A stretch of 64,000 nucleotides of DNA from Bacteroidia bacterium (GCA_022760475.1 JALEFZ010000052.1:124001-188000); one strand, 5' to 3'. Positions 17,514 to 26,825 are shown, counted from the stretch's first letter. Made by a program: numbers and translations. The notes: generated by a model from the sequence alone, not told the origin.

Positions 17514-18437
17514 CTAATTATAAGTAGGTTCAACCCTTCTTACATTCATGGCAATATCCTGTCCTTGTTCATTCTGTGAAATATTGAACTGCACGGTATC
17601 GTCTTCTTCCAAATCATTGAAATCATCTCCATCTGCCATCCAGGTATAATGGAAGTAAAGATTGTTAGGTGGCATATGAATAAATCCATATCCGTTTTTC
17701 AATGAAAGTACCTTGGATTGAAGAATTTGCTCATTGCTACCGGGAACCCTTTGGGGTTGGTAAGCAGGTGCCTTCTTTTCTTTTGGAATAAACAATTCAT
17801 TGACCATGGTTCCCTCAAGTTCAGGATCCTCTTCGTCAATCAATTCATGCATGAAAACGGGATATGTAGACTCGTTGAGCAAATCGATAGAAGTCACTGT
17901 CTTGCGGAATTTTCCGGTTCTTTCGTCGGTATACTCAAACTCCCATCCAAGTACCATTATACTGATGCCCAATGAATTAAGTTTCCTTACCAGGGGAATG
18001 TAATCGCTGTTACAGGCAATCAATACAAGAACGTTGTACTTTTTGAGGTTAGCCAATTCATAAGCTTCAAGTGCCATCCATACGTCGACACCTTTTTCCT
18101 CAATCCTTCCGTCCTTGATTCTTAATGGTAAATAGTGGGTTACTACGCCTTCAGACATCAGAATATCATCGAAGATTCTTTCATTCAAAATTCTATTCTG
18201 ACCATTCTGATTGTAATCGTAGGCGTTTAATCTACCTCTGAAATAGTGAGCGTCGACAATCTTACAGTATTTCGCGTCGACATCTTCTTCGAGAGCCACT
18301 TGTTGTCTGATGAACTCATGTAGACCAGAAATACTTAACCTGGCCTTTCTCTCGTGCTCGTAGTTATAATAATTACTTACGTGTGCAAAATAATTCCCGT
18401 CATAGAATATTCCAATCTTTATAAGATTCTGGTTCAT
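17514..18437 (-). CDS. NYN (LabA-like, PIN-fold) domain protein fused to a C-terminal cold-shock-like domain
   Basis: 307 residues. The NYN domain covers about 1-190, with the conserved acidic residues of this nuclease fold in FYDGNYF (Asp13), the KGVDVWMALEAYE helix and the CNSDYIPLV loop. Residues ~230-305 look like an S1/cold-shock OB fold, with the RNP-like pattern NGYGFIHMPPNNLYFHYTWM. NYN proteins are predicted RNases and the OB fold should bind RNA, so a cytoplasmic RNA-processing or decay enzyme is inferred. It is monocistronic: a terminator follows and a promoter-like element with a palindrome precedes it. Domain calls are good; the substrate is unknown. Confidence 0.85.
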   Translation of the reverse strand: MNQNLIKIGIFYDGNYFAHVSNYYNYEHERKARLSISGLHEFIRQQVALEEDVDAKYCKIVDAHYFRGRLNAYDYNQNGQNRILNERIFDDILMSEGVVTHYLPLRIKDGRIEEKGVDVWMALEAYELANLKKYNVLVLIACNSDYIPLVRKLNSLGISIMVLGWEFEYTDERTGKFRKTVTSIDLLNESTYPVFMHELIDEEDPELEGTMVNELFIPKEKKAPAYQPQRVPGSNEQILQSKVLSLKNGYGFIHMPPNNLYFHYTWMADGDDFNDLEEDDTVQFNISQNEQGQDIAMNVRRVEPTYN

Positions 18438-18530
18438 TTTTTATATTGTTTCGAAAAAATAAAATTTACTTTCTTTAAAATAAATGACAGTGTCGCTTGG
18501 AGGGGAATTTGAGATTACATATCCAGAATA

Positions 18531-18556
18531 CAAAATTAGTACCTGATTATCAGTAC
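18531..18556 (-). promoter_or_regulatory. -7 box with palindrome in the -33 region, upstream of the NYN gene
   Basis: The minus strand reads TAATTTTG (18538-18531), a perfect TAnnTTTG, about 95 nt upstream of the ATG. No TTG is present at the right distance; instead the palindrome CTGATTATCAG, flanked by GTAC on both sides, fills 18539-18556. This suggests an activator-dependent promoter. Confidence 0.35.
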
Positions 18557-19125
18557 CTTTCATCTTTATCCATCCGTTGTAGTGTGCTGCAAAAGATCAG
18601 CAATTAACAACATTTTTCCATAAAAAAAAATAGATATTTCCGAAGTTTAACAGGCACGGTATCAGCCTTTTATCAGGATAAAATATTAATGATCTCAAAT
18701 CAAAAGATATAAATTACCCAACAATTTCGCTTATTTATTCCGGACACAGGTAGCTATAGTTTGGGGGATTTTAATATATAACGTTTAAGAACTACTTTAA
18801 TTATTTGCATTAAACCAAAATATTCGACAAATGAAAAACCTTATCTTGCTAAATTATTACCCAGCAGAAATACTAACGACAAAATTAGCCGTAAAGCATT
18901 AAAAACCAGGAAAATACCTTAGCTCCTTGCACTAAAAACCAAGCAGATTGACAAATTTAAAAGAAGGATATTTGATCGAAAATGTAAAAATTTCAATAAA
19001 ATAAATTGAAATCATTTAATTTCTTACTTAACCATAGGCCTAGGGTCAAAAATAAGGGCATAGCTATCCCAGCAGGTAAGAGGGAATCATACCTATTATT
19101 TTGCAATAGAATCGTATTAAATTAA

Positions 19126-19144
19126 AATTTCGGAGTCCGAAATT
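19126..19144 (-). terminator. Terminator-like hairpin after serS
   Basis: AATTTCGG (19126-19133), a 3-nt loop, CCGAAATT (19137-19144), followed on the minus strand by TTAATTTAAT. It lies 17 nt after the stop. The T tract is weak. Confidence 0.45.
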
Positions 19145-19160
19145 CCTACTTTATTTTTTT

Positions 19161-20435
19161 TCAAATCTCGCTAAATCCAGTATATGGCCTAAGTACTTCA
19201 GGGATAATGATTTTTCCATTTTCGCCCTGGTACTTTTCCAATAAGGCTGCCATGATACGAGGCAAGGCCAAAGCACTTCCATTCAGCGTGTGAGCAAGCT
19301 GGTTCTTTTTGTTCTCAGACTTGAACCTTAGTTTCAAGCGATTGCTCTGGTAAGTTTCGAAATTGGATACAGAACTGACTTCCAGCCATCTTCCCTGTCC
19401 AACGCTGAACACTTCCAAGTCATAAGTCTTTGAAGAAGTGAAGGTCATATCTCCTGTACATAACAGGAGCCTTCTATAGGTGAGTTCCAGGGCATCCAAC
19501 AAAGCCTCCACATGCTGGGTCATTTCCTCCAACACATCATAAGACTTATCGGGATGCACAAGCTGAACGATTTCGACCTTATCGAACTGATGTAACCTGT
19601 TTAGGCCTTTAACATCTGCACCATAACTTCCTGCCTCACGACGGAAACACGGGGTGTAACCGCATAGCTTGACAGGAAATTCATCCATTTTGAGAAGATT
19701 TCCTCGGTAAAGGTTGGTAATTGGAACCTCTGCGGTGGGAATCATGAATAGGCCATCTCTTTCGATGGTGTACATCTGGCCTTCCTTATCAGGCAATTGC
19801 CCTGTGGCGTAGGCTGAGGCTTCATTCACCACCAATGGAGGCATAATTTCTTTATAGCCCTTTTTCCCGGCGAAATCCAGGAAGAAGCTGATCAAAGCTC
19901 TTTGAAGACGTGCCCCTTTTCCGATGTAAACAGGGAAACCAGAACCAGTCAACTTAACTCCCAGTTCCCAATCTATGATGCCCAGATCTGTCGCCAGATC
20001 CCAGTGAGGCTTTAATTTAAAAGACTCGTCATAAGGAAATTGCTTTTCATGAACCACCACGTTATCCTCGGGATTTTTGCCAACAGGAACTGATTCATGA
20101 GGAACATTTGGGAGGATCACAAGGGTTTTCTCCAACTCGGCATCGACCTCTCTACTCTTGTCCTCTAACTGCTTGATTTCATCTTTAATCTTTCCGGTCT
20201 TCTGCTTGGCTTCGTTGGCTTCATCCTTCTTGCCTTCCTTCATCAATTTGCCAATACTCTTCGAAATTTGATTCATTTCCGACCTAAGATCATCCAGGTT
20301 CTTCTGAATATTCTTGCGTTCATCGTCCAGATCCAGAACCTGCTTGATAACAGTCCCGGCATCACTCAATTTCTTCTGTTCAAGTTTGGCTGCAATCTCT
20401 CCAGCCTGATTTCTCAACTTAGGTACTTCTAACAT
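19161..20435 (-). CDS. serS: Serine--tRNA ligase
   Basis: 424 residues, the standard bacterial length. The N-terminal ~110 residues are the long antiparallel coiled coil that binds the tRNA variable arm (Lys/Glu-rich). The class II catalytic core follows, with motif 2 around CFRREAGSYG and motif 3 around GSALALPRIMAALLE near the C-terminus. It charges tRNA-Ser (and tRNA-Sec where present). The start ATG gives the usual MLEVPKLRNQ beginning. It is divergent from rho across a 326-bp spacer. Certain. Confidence 0.98.
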   Translation of the reverse strand: MLEVPKLRNQAGEIAAKLEQKKLSDAGTVIKQVLDLDDERKNIQKNLDDLRSEMNQISKSIGKLMKEGKKDEANEAKQKTGKIKDEIKQLEDKSREVDAELEKTLVILPNVPHESVPVGKNPEDNVVVHEKQFPYDESFKLKPHWDLATDLGIIDWELGVKLTGSGFPVYIGKGARLQRALISFFLDFAGKKGYKEIMPPLVVNEASAYATGQLPDKEGQMYTIERDGLFMIPTAEVPITNLYRGNLLKMDEFPVKLCGYTPCFRREAGSYGADVKGLNRLHQFDKVEIVQLVHPDKSYDVLEEMTQHVEALLDALELTYRRLLLCTGDMTFTSSKTYDLEVFSVGQGRWLEVSSVSNFETYQSNRLKLRFKSENKKNQLAHTLNGSALALPRIMAALLEKYQGENGKIIIPEVLRPYTGFSEI

Positions 20436-20761
20436 AATTTAGCTGATCCAAATTTCTGGCGGCAAACTAACAAATTGACTTGAGATCCGTATAGTAAAGC
20501 CTGTTAAATTGCTGTTTATTCTGAAAAATACCTTTGAGATTTCCTTGAAGTAAAAAAACTCAACAAAAAATTGATATTTTTTCCATAAACAGATCGATTA
20601 TATTGGAATCTCACAAAAGGTTTATTTACATTTGCAGCAATCAATCCTACTAGTCCTGTTTCCTTCAGGACAACAGAATCACCAAATCAAAGAATTTTTC
20701 AACAAATCACTCCTTTCATTTCCCGGAGTCAGGATACTCCGAAGCGCTTACAGACAATTTT
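20436..20761. other. Divergent intergenic region serS/rho with long rho leader
   Basis: 326 bp. It contains the rho promoter (20603-20634) and, in the transcribed leader, two short hairpins: GTCCTG/CAGGAC (20653-20671) and CGGAGT/ACTCCG (20724-20741). I cannot identify the serS promoter with confidence. Confidence 0.55.
20603..20634 (+). promoter_or_regulatory. Promoter of rho
   Basis: TTG (20603-20605), 21 bp, TACATTTG (20627-20634), an exact TAnnTTTG. It gives a leader of roughly 120 nt with two hairpins ahead of the ATG. Confidence 0.55.
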
Positions 20762-22486
20762 ATGTACGACATTATTGAACTTAATAACAATGATATCTCG
20801 GAATTACGGGATATAGCCCAGAAACTTAGTATTAACGAAGTAGATAAATTAGGGAAACAAGATCTAATTTTTAAGATTCTTGACCGACAAGCATTGATGC
20901 CTGCTTCTGAATTGGCCAATCTTAAGGCGAGCACACCAGCACCTGTAGCGGTGGACACTCCTAAAGAAGAAGATTCTGAATCAGGAGATAGCAAAAATGA
21001 GACAAAAGAAGTAGAAGAAGAAGTTGAGGCAAAACCTGTCAAAAAGACCAGGACCTCAAGAGCCAGAAAACCTAAGGCTGAGAAAGAAAAAGCCGAGAAA
21101 AGCACCAAAAGATCCAAGAAGGAAGCAGTTGAAGAGGTTGCTCCTGTGGCAGAAGAAGTTGTAGAGGAAGAAACCAAGGTAGAGGCCGAAGCAGAAGTAG
21201 AAGCAGAGAGCAAGGAAAAGGAAACACCTGTATCCAAAGAAAGTTCTCCAAGCGACATCATTATCATTGATGATCCAGAGCCCAAACAGCGCAGAGGAAG
21301 AAAAAGAAATTCCAGAAATGACCATGAGTCGGACAAGAAAAACTCCGAAATGGAACAGAAGCTGGAGCTTGACGGTGCTATATCCAACCAGGGTGTATTA
21401 GAAGTTATCCCAGAAGGTTATGGCTTCCTTAGATCGACCGAATACAACTATCTACCTTCACCGGATGATATCTATGTTTCTCCCTCCCAAATAAAACTTT
21501 TTGGTCTCAAGACAGGTGATACTGTTTTTGGCCAAATCAGGCCTCCAAAGGATGGCGAAAGATACTTTGCCCTGCTAAAGGTTGAAAGCATCAATGGCCG
21601 TACTCCTGAAGAAGTAAGGGATAGAATTTACTTTGACCACCTTACTCCACTTTTCCCTGACGACCGTTTCAAGTTGTCAGAAGAGAATCCGGAAGACCTT
21701 TCCTTAAGAATCATTGACCTGTTTTCACCTATTGGTAAAGGCCAGCGCGGTTTAATCGTAGCACAGCCTAAAACCGGTAAGACCATTCTGCTACAAAAGG
21801 TAGCCAATGCCATCGCTGCCAATCACCCTGAAGCCTACCTGATCATCCTCTTGATCGACGAACGTCCGGAAGAGGTAACAGATATGGCCAGAAACGTGAA
21901 TGGAGAAGTGATTGCCTCTACCTTTGATGAGCCGGCAGAAAGGCATGTACAAGTAGCCTCTATCGTATTGGAGAAAGCCAAGCGAATGGTAGAATGTGGG
22001 CATGATGTTGTGATCCTGTTAGACTCAATCACAAGGCTTGCACGTGCATACAACACCAATCAGCCTGCCTCAGGTAAAATCCTTTCAGGTGGTGTAGACG
22101 CCAATGCATTACATAAGCCGAAGCGTTTCTTCGGTGCAGCAAGGAATGTAGAAAACGGTGGTTCTTTAACCATCCTTGCTACTGCCCTTATCGAGACCGG
22201 TTCAAAAATGGATGAAGTAATCTTTGAGGAATTCAAGGGTACCGGTAACATGGAACTTCAATTGGATCGTCGCCTGGCAAACCGCAGAATTTACCCGGCC
22301 ATTGACGTTACAGCCTCAGGTACTCGCCGTGAGGATCTCCTGATGGACCCGTCTGACATTAACCGCATATGGGTACTGAGAAAGTTCATGGCAGACATGA
22401 ATCCGATCGAGGGAATGGAATTCCTGCGCCAGCGCATGAACAATACCACAGACAACGAAGAATTCCTGCTTTCCATGAATGGATAA
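20762..22486 (+). CDS. rho: Transcription termination factor Rho
   Basis: 574 residues, against about 420 in E. coli. The N-terminal helical Rho_N domain (1-45) is followed by a ~150-residue low-complexity insertion rich in Glu, Lys, Ala and Val (45-200), typical of Bacteroidota Rho. Then come the OB-fold RNA-binding domain (about 205-285, starting [14 protein letters not shown]) and the RecA-like ATPase with Walker A QPKTGKT (near residue 335) and Walker [17 protein letters not shown]. Rho is a hexameric RNA translocase that ends untranslated transcripts. The long leader suggests autoregulation. Followed by a strong terminator. Confidence 0.98.
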   Translation: MYDIIELNNNDISELRDIAQKLSINEVDKLGKQDLIFKILDRQALMPASELANLKASTPAPVAVDTPKEEDSESGDSKNETKEVEEEVEAKPVKKTRTSRARKPKAEKEKAEKSTKRSKKEAVEEVAPVAEEVVEEETKVEAEAEVEAESKEKETPVSKESSPSDIIIIDDPEPKQRRGRKRNSRNDHESDKKNSEMEQKLELDGAISNQGVLEVIPEGYGFLRSTEYNYLPSPDDIYVSPSQIKLFGLKTGDTVFGQIRPPKDGERYFALLKVESINGRTPEEVRDRIYFDHLTPLFPDDRFKLSEENPEDLSLRIIDLFSPIGKGQRGLIVAQPKTGKTILLQKVANAIAANHPEAYLIILLIDERPEEVTDMARNVNGEVIASTFDEPAERHVQVASIVLEKAKRMVECGHDVVILLDSITRLARAYNTNQPASGKILSGGVDANALHKPKRFFGAARNVENGGSLTILATALIETGSKMDEVIFEEFKGTGNMELQLDRRLANRRIYPAIDVTASGTRREDLLMDPSDINRIWVLRKFMADMNPIEGMEFLRQRMNNTTDNEEFLLSMNG

Positions 22487-22503
22487 GGGATTTTTTAATA
22501 GAT

Positions 22504-22537
22504 AAAAAAGGGAATGCTTTTCGGCATTCCCTTTTTT
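22504..22537. terminator. Strong bidirectional terminator between rho and coaD
   Basis: AAAAAAGGGAATGC (22504-22517) pairs with GCATTCCCTTTTTT (22524-22537), 14 bp with a 6-nt loop, giving T runs in both directions between converging stops 22486 and 22558. Confidence 0.92.
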
Positions 22538-22557
22538 CATTTAACATCCTGCCCTAC

Positions 22558-23037
22558 TCAGGCATATTTAATGTCATGTACATAGTCGATGATTTCGTCT
22601 GGCAACAATCCTCGAACGTGGCCTTTGTATTTGATCACTTCTCGAACGATGGTAGAGGAGATCATGGCTGTTTTGGGACTACTAAGCAAATGTACAACCT
22701 CCAATTCAGGTGCCATGTGCTTGTTGATCAGTTCGATGGGCTGTTCGTAAGTGAGGTCTTGCGGATTGCGTAGGCCTCTAAGGATGAAGCTCGCCTCTTT
22801 TTCCCTGGCAAACTCAATGGTGAGTCCCGTATAATAATCAACTTTAATATTGGGATGCTCACTGAAGCAGGCTTCGAGCATGTTGATCCTTTCCTCCAGG
22901 GAAAAGAAATACTTTTTGGCACTGTTTACACCTACTGCAACGATTATTTCATCGAACAATGCCTTTCCACGAAGGACAATTTCGGTATGTCCCAGGGTAA
23001 TGGGATCAAAAGAACCAGGGAAGATAGCTCTACGCAT
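22558..23037 (-). CDS. coaD: Phosphopantetheine adenylyltransferase
   Basis: 159 residues, standard length. The nucleotidyltransferase motif TLGH is at 14-17 and the ISSTIVRE motif is near residue 126. It catalyses the penultimate step of coenzyme A synthesis (4'-phosphopantetheine + ATP to dephospho-CoA). It is the last gene of a minus-strand set with rsmD (82-bp gap) and the DUF3822 gene, an arrangement common in Bacteroidota. Certain. Confidence 0.98.
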   Translation of the reverse strand: MRRAIFPGSFDPITLGHTEIVLRGKALFDEIIVAVGVNSAKKYFFSLEERINMLEACFSEHPNIKVDYYTGLTIEFAREKEASFILRGLRNPQDLTYEQPIELINKHMAPELEVVHLLSSPKTAMISSTIVREVIKYKGHVRGLLPDEIIDYVHDIKYA

Positions 23038-23119
23038 AGCTTAAAATTTGATCTAATCATCAAATTAAAAAGTTTGCTTCAAGAAACCTGAATATCTCGG
23101 GAAATTGTAAGAATTCTTT

Positions 23120-23656
23120 TCAGCTCAAGGAGAAAAAACTCAGGCTGGAACTTCCATACTTACGGACTGATTCAAAGGAATTCATTCCAGAAAAGTCATT
23201 TTGACTGGCATGTTCGACTACTAGCAGGCCGTCTTCTTCAAGCAGTGGATTTTGCAGAATGGTCTCTACCATTGACTCTTGCCCCTTCATGGCATAGGGG
23301 GGGTCCATAAATATAAAGTCAAACTTTTCAGTAGTTTGGCGAAGGTATTTGACAACGTCTGAACGAATTTCCTGGCCTTTTTTTATCCCAAGCTCCATTT
23401 TGGCTTTTTTGAGGGCTTCGATGCACTTTCGTTCGCGATCTACACTCACTACATCCATTGCACCTCTACTTAGGCATTCCAGGCTAATGTTTCCAGTACC
23501 TGAAAATAAATCAAGGACTTTACATTCCTCCCAATAAATGCGGTGTTGAAGAATATTGAACAATGCCTCCTTTGTTCGATCAGTTGTAGGCCTTACGGGT
23601 AAGCCCTTTGGGGATTGAATTTGCCTGCCACCATATTTACCTCCGATGATTCGCAT
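23120..23656 (-). CDS. rsmD: 16S rRNA (guanine(966)-N(2))-methyltransferase
   Basis: 178 residues. The SAM-binding motif LDLFSGTGN is at 48-56 and the N-methylation motif DPPY at 118-121, with the family's N-terminal MRIIGGKYGGR. It methylates G966 of 16S rRNA in the assembled small subunit. It starts 20 bp after the DUF3822 stop, consistent with an operon with that gene and coaD. The C-terminus is slightly short and Ser-rich, but the core is complete. Confidence 0.95.
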   Translation of the reverse strand: MRIIGGKYGGRQIQSPKGLPVRPTTDRTKEALFNILQHRIYWEECKVLDLFSGTGNISLECLSRGAMDVVSVDRERKCIEALKKAKMELGIKKGQEIRSDVVKYLRQTTEKFDFIFMDPPYAMKGQESMVETILQNPLLEEDGLLVVEHASQNDFSGMNSFESVRKYGSSSLSFFSLS

Positions 23657-23676
23657 ATTTAAGGGCTTCGCATTTT

Positions 23677-24546
23677 TTAGACAACCAAATAACGCCAGCT
23701 TGTTAAATCCTGTCTATTATCGTACTCACTTCCCTTCATTTCCATAAGGGAAATTTCCTCCCAATGGATGCCGTATACTTCCCAGTGAATTGCATTGCCA
23801 ATGCGATTTTCTCCCATGAACCAAGCCTTAAGGTGCTTATTCTCAAAGCCTGAAGCCTGTCTTACCAGTTGTAGATAATAGAGAACGTCAACTTCTGTGC
23901 GACACAAAAAATGATTCGCCAAGATAAGTTTTCCTTCTTGAAACAGGCAAAGGATAACCTTATTCCCTTCAAATAATACGAATACCTCTTGCTCTTCATG
24001 AGCCTGGCGGTAGCCTATTGATAGTACTGTGGAGACGGGATGAAGCAGTTGGAAATCCATGATGTAATGATCCAGGATATGTTTTAGGACAGGCTGGATA
24101 TTCATGAATAATTGGGACTCCATAAAGGCAAGTGGAATCCTGAGCAATTCATCGCCAAACAATTGTTCGTCAATCAACAGACGTCCAAGGGCAGCCTCAT
24201 ATCTGCTGTCATGATACTTATCAGGCACAAGGAAAAATGAAGATTCACTTAGAAATACCTGCACTTCGACATATTTTTCTCCTAAAATTTTTTCTTTTTC
24301 AAGTAAAAATCTGAGAAAATTTTCCTGGCTCAAAAGTCCTGTATTTTCAAAACTTTTGGCTTTTAACCATTCTCCCAGAGGGTTTAACAAAACATATCTC
24401 AGTTTGCCCGGTTCAATGGATATGACCAGCCGGCAGGTAGTCCTTTGCTCCTCCCCAAGGGGCTTGTTCAACAAGACCTGGGTCCGAAAAGGGCCTTCTG
24501 GTTCTTGCGATTCAGCAAACCAAATATGATGATCAGGGATGGACAC
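23677..24546 (-). CDS. DUF3822 family protein
   Basis: 289 residues, no signal peptide. It matches the Bacteroidota-specific DUF3822 family in size, in context (directly upstream of rsmD and coaD) and in sequence style, including an acidic N-terminus with aromatic motifs and a two-lobed ASKHA-like (actin/hexokinase-fold) pattern. No catalytic residues can be assigned from sequence. As the first gene of the rsmD-coaD operon it may act in ribosome or CoA metabolism, but that is inference from neighbours only. Confidence 0.75.
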   Translation of the reverse strand: MSIPDHHIWFAESQEPEGPFRTQVLLNKPLGEEQRTTCRLVISIEPGKLRYVLLNPLGEWLKAKSFENTGLLSQENFLRFLLEKEKILGEKYVEVQVFLSESSFFLVPDKYHDSRYEAALGRLLIDEQLFGDELLRIPLAFMESQLFMNIQPVLKHILDHYIMDFQLLHPVSTVLSIGYRQAHEEQEVFVLFEGNKVILCLFQEGKLILANHFLCRTEVDVLYYLQLVRQASGFENKHLKAWFMGENRIGNAIHWEVYGIHWEEISLMEMKGSEYDNRQDLTSWRYLVV

Positions 24547-24593
24547 TAAGGATAATTTTTAGTTTACGAATATCGGCATAAAAAACACGTCTT

Positions 24594-24625
24594 TTGTCTG
24601 GAAATTATCAAAACTCTTACATTTT
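24594..24625 (+). promoter_or_regulatory. Possible promoter of the secreted 234-residue protein
   Basis: TTG (24594-24596), 21 bp, TACATTTT (24618-24625), one mismatch to TAnnTTTG. The leader would be about 65 nt. Confidence 0.35.
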
Positions 24626-24696
24626 GCGATTTCTGCTAACAGTTAATAAGTGTTTTTCGTAATTTATTGAGTGAAAGACTTGCAAAATTAATAATA

Positions 24697-25401
24697 ATGA
24701 AAAAAATAGGAATCTCTTTTTTGTTGCTTTTTGGTCTGCTTGGACAACAGCTAATGGCACAACTTGAAGAGCAAAAATTCAGTCTGTTGGACAGGGTTGT
24801 TCCGCATGTGGGTTTCGTTCAAATGATACCTTTTCAGACAGTCGATGATGCTCTTGGGCCTGAAACCATACGAGACATCTTTGCCAACAGGGGAACAGTG
24901 ATCTTCACTAACTTCCATGTAGGAGCTTATACAACCATATTTCACCATAAAGATGTGGTGAGTGTAGGTATTGATAACAGTGTTCAGATTGGAATTAGTC
25001 CGAATTTTCAGAGTCCGGCGCTCCCGACTGCCTACAATATCCAGGTTCCAATCTTCATCATGGGCAGGCTTGGAGCAGGATCAACCCCATATAATCAGCA
25101 GCAGATCGGAATCAGCGCTGGTATTGGTGGGTCAATCAATCACATGAAGTTTACCATGTTCAGACCTAATGACAACACCGCTATCGATGATGCTGCTGTG
25201 GTCAGGACTACAACTTTTGTAACTCCTTCTGCTGTTTTGGAGCTGTCCTACAGAAATCTGATTGGCAGGCTTCACCTGGGTCTAGCGCCAGTCAATACCC
25301 GAGTAACCGATGAATTTATTGGGGTAAGTCCTGCGCTTATTGAAGAAAATCAGGCAGTACACGGAATATTTGGATATGGATTGATCTACCACTTCAATTA
25401 A
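24697..25401 (+). CDS. Secreted outer-membrane beta-barrel-like protein
   Basis: 234 residues from the ATG at 24697, where a classic signal peptide starts (MKKIGISFLLLFGLLG, cleavage after LMAQ). An in-frame TTG 30 bp upstream would give a poor N-terminus. The mature part has many short amphipathic strands with Gly/Asn turns and a C-terminal aromatic end (YGLIYHFN), typical of Bacteroidota outer-membrane barrels. I recognise no specific family or motif. It is monocistronic: divergent from the DUF3822 operon and followed 28 nt later by a strong terminator. Confidence 0.7.
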   Translation: MKKIGISFLLLFGLLGQQLMAQLEEQKFSLLDRVVPHVGFVQMIPFQTVDDALGPETIRDIFANRGTVIFTNFHVGAYTTIFHHKDVVSVGIDNSVQIGISPNFQSPALPTAYNIQVPIFIMGRLGAGSTPYNQQQIGISAGIGGSINHMKFTMFRPNDNTAIDDAAVVRTTTFVTPSAVLELSYRNLIGRLHLGLAPVNTRVTDEFIGVSPALIEENQAVHGIFGYGLIYHFN

Positions 25402-25428
25402 ACGAAATAAAGCATCCATTTTGGTGCT

Positions 25429-25470
25429 CAAAGCTGTTGGGAGTTAGGCTCTCGACAGCTTTGTTTTTTT
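25429..25470 (+). terminator. Strong terminator 24 nt upstream of the hemG-like start codon
   Basis: CAAAGCTGT (25429-25437) pairs with ACAGCTTTG (25455-25463). The stem continues inward through GGGAG/CTCTC to a 5-nt loop, about 15 bp in all, and is followed by seven T. It ends the upstream gene but also abuts the next ATG (25494). Confidence 0.9.
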
Positions 25471-25493
25471 ATGAGAAAAATCGAATTTTCGGC

Positions 25494-26825
25494 ATGATAA
25501 CAATTGTAGGTGCGGGAATAACTGGCCTGGTAACAGCAGCCTATTTGAAAAAATCAGGATTCAGCGTCCAGCTTTTTGATAGCAGGGAACAGGCTGGGGG
25601 AAACATTCGAAGTTTTCAAAAGGGCAGGTATCTGTTGGAATTGGGGCCGAACTCTTTGGTATTAAATGACGAACTCTACAATTTTTTAGAGGAATGGGGG
25701 TTGGACGATCATATTCTCCAGGCAGATCCAAAAGCTAAATTCCGATTTATCCTAAAAAAAGGGAAATACAGGAAACTGCCCACTGGCCCGATTTCTTTAT
25801 TGACATCCAGGACATTGAGTTTTAAAGCAAAAGGAGCCCTAATCAAGGAAAGAAATTTGCCCCCTCAGTTTGTAAATGGAGATAGCATCGATGCATTTTT
25901 CAGGAAAAGACTTGGGGACGAGTGGACAGATTATGTGGTCTATCCCTTTATTTCGGGTGTATTTGCAGGAGATCCCAGGCAGCTACTCATAGAAAAGGCA
26001 TTTCCAAGAATCCTCAAACTGGAAGAGGAGCATTCCTCGCTGATCAGAGGGATGATGGCCAACAGAAAATCCCAGAATCATCGTGGAACCATTTCTTTTT
26101 CTGGAGGCATACAACAGATGACCAACAGGTTGGGTCATTATCTCAGGAATGAACTCTTTCTGGATCATCCTTTGTTAGCCATTCGTGAGGGAAAAGATAA
26201 AAAGTGGGGTTTGCAATTCAAGCAAAAGGAAATTGAGACAGATTGGCTTGTTCTTTGCATTCCTTCTTATCAAGCGGGTCGGCTTATCCGGGAGTTTTAT
26301 TCCGAGACCAGCATTGCCTTAAATCAAGTCGAATACCCTCCGGTATCCATGGTATACAGTGCTTACAAAAGGAAGGCGGTCAAACACAAGCTCAACGGCT
26401 TTGGTGCCCTTCATAACCATAAGGAAAAATCATTTGCTTTAGGGAGTATTTTCAATAGCAGTGTATTTCCAGACAGGTGTCCTGAAGATGAAGTATTGTT
26501 GACGACTTTTGTAGGTGGGGCAATGTATCCTGAAAGGGCAAAACTGGAAAATGAGGAGTTGTGTATCAAGGTGAATGAAGAATTAAGTAAACTTTTAGGT
26601 ATTAGGGAAAAGCCTGTGATGCAACACGTTCAGCGGTGGCCTCGGGCAATTCCACAGTATACAGAAGGCTTCCTGGCCTCCGATGAGCAAAAATCTTCGT
26701 TAGAGGATAAAGGAATTTTCCTATCTGGCAACTGGACAGGAGGCATTTCGGTGCCGGACAGCATAAAAAGTGGCCAGGAACTTGCGAAAAAGTTGATGAG
26801 TTTGAAAGATTTGCCAGGAAGATGA
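25494..26825 (+). CDS. hemG: Protoporphyrinogen oxidase (FAD, HemY/PgoX type)
   Basis: 443 residues from the ATG at 25494, which places the Rossmann FAD motif GAGITGLVTAAYLKKSGF at the very N-terminus as in the family; the 19 codons before it are terminator sequence. The C-terminal GNWTGGISVPDSIKSGQELAK motif, which contacts FAD, is intact. The enzyme oxidises protoporphyrinogen IX to protoporphyrin IX in haem synthesis (oxygen-dependent class). No other haem gene is nearby; sucD follows after 70 bp and supplies a succinyl-CoA enzyme, though this lineage makes haem by the C5 route as far as is known. The symbol follows common Bacteroidota usage; hemY is equivalent. Confidence 0.92.
   Translation: MITIVGAGITGLVTAAYLKKSGFSVQLFDSREQAGGNIRSFQKGRYLLELGPNSLVLNDELYNFLEEWGLDDHILQADPKAKFRFILKKGKYRKLPTGPISLLTSRTLSFKAKGALIKERNLPPQFVNGDSIDAFFRKRLGDEWTDYVVYPFISGVFAGDPRQLLIEKAFPRILKLEEEHSSLIRGMMANRKSQNHRGTISFSGGIQQMTNRLGHYLRNELFLDHPLLAIREGKDKKWGLQFKQKEIETDWLVLCIPSYQAGRLIREFYSETSIALNQVEYPPVSMVYSAYKRKAVKHKLNGFGALHNHKEKSFALGSIFNSSVFPDRCPEDEVLLTTFVGGAMYPERAKLENEELCIKVNEELSKLLGIREKPVMQHVQRWPRAIPQYTEGFLASDEQKSSLEDKGIFLSGNWTGGISVPDSIKSGQELAKKLMSLKDLPGR

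Larger units (their letters stand above)
18438..19160. other. 723-bp AT-rich intergenic region between NYN gene and serS
   Basis: I find no credible gene. A 22-codon ORF at 18832 has no support. Visible signals are the -7 box and palindrome near the NYN gene (18531-18556), an 8-bp inverted repeat ATTTCAAT/ATTGAAAT (18990-19012) and the serS terminator-like hairpin (19126-19144). The length without coding sequence is unusual for this window. Confidence 0.5.

Noticed and set aside
18652-18667. AGGCACGGTATCAGCC as a sigma-54 (-24/-12) promoter
   Set aside because: GGCAC fits the -24 half but no TTGC occurs at the required spacing, so it does not meet the consensus.
18832-18900. Small ORF starting MKNLILLNYYPAEILTTKLA
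   Set aside because: 22 codons, with no ribosome-binding context, promoter or family resemblance, inside a long AT-rich spacer.
20716-21387. Minus-strand Ser-rich ORF of 223 codons opposite rho
   Set aside because: Its Ser/Leu/Phe runs are the mirror of the Glu/Lys/Ala-rich insertion in Rho; it also runs through the rho leader.
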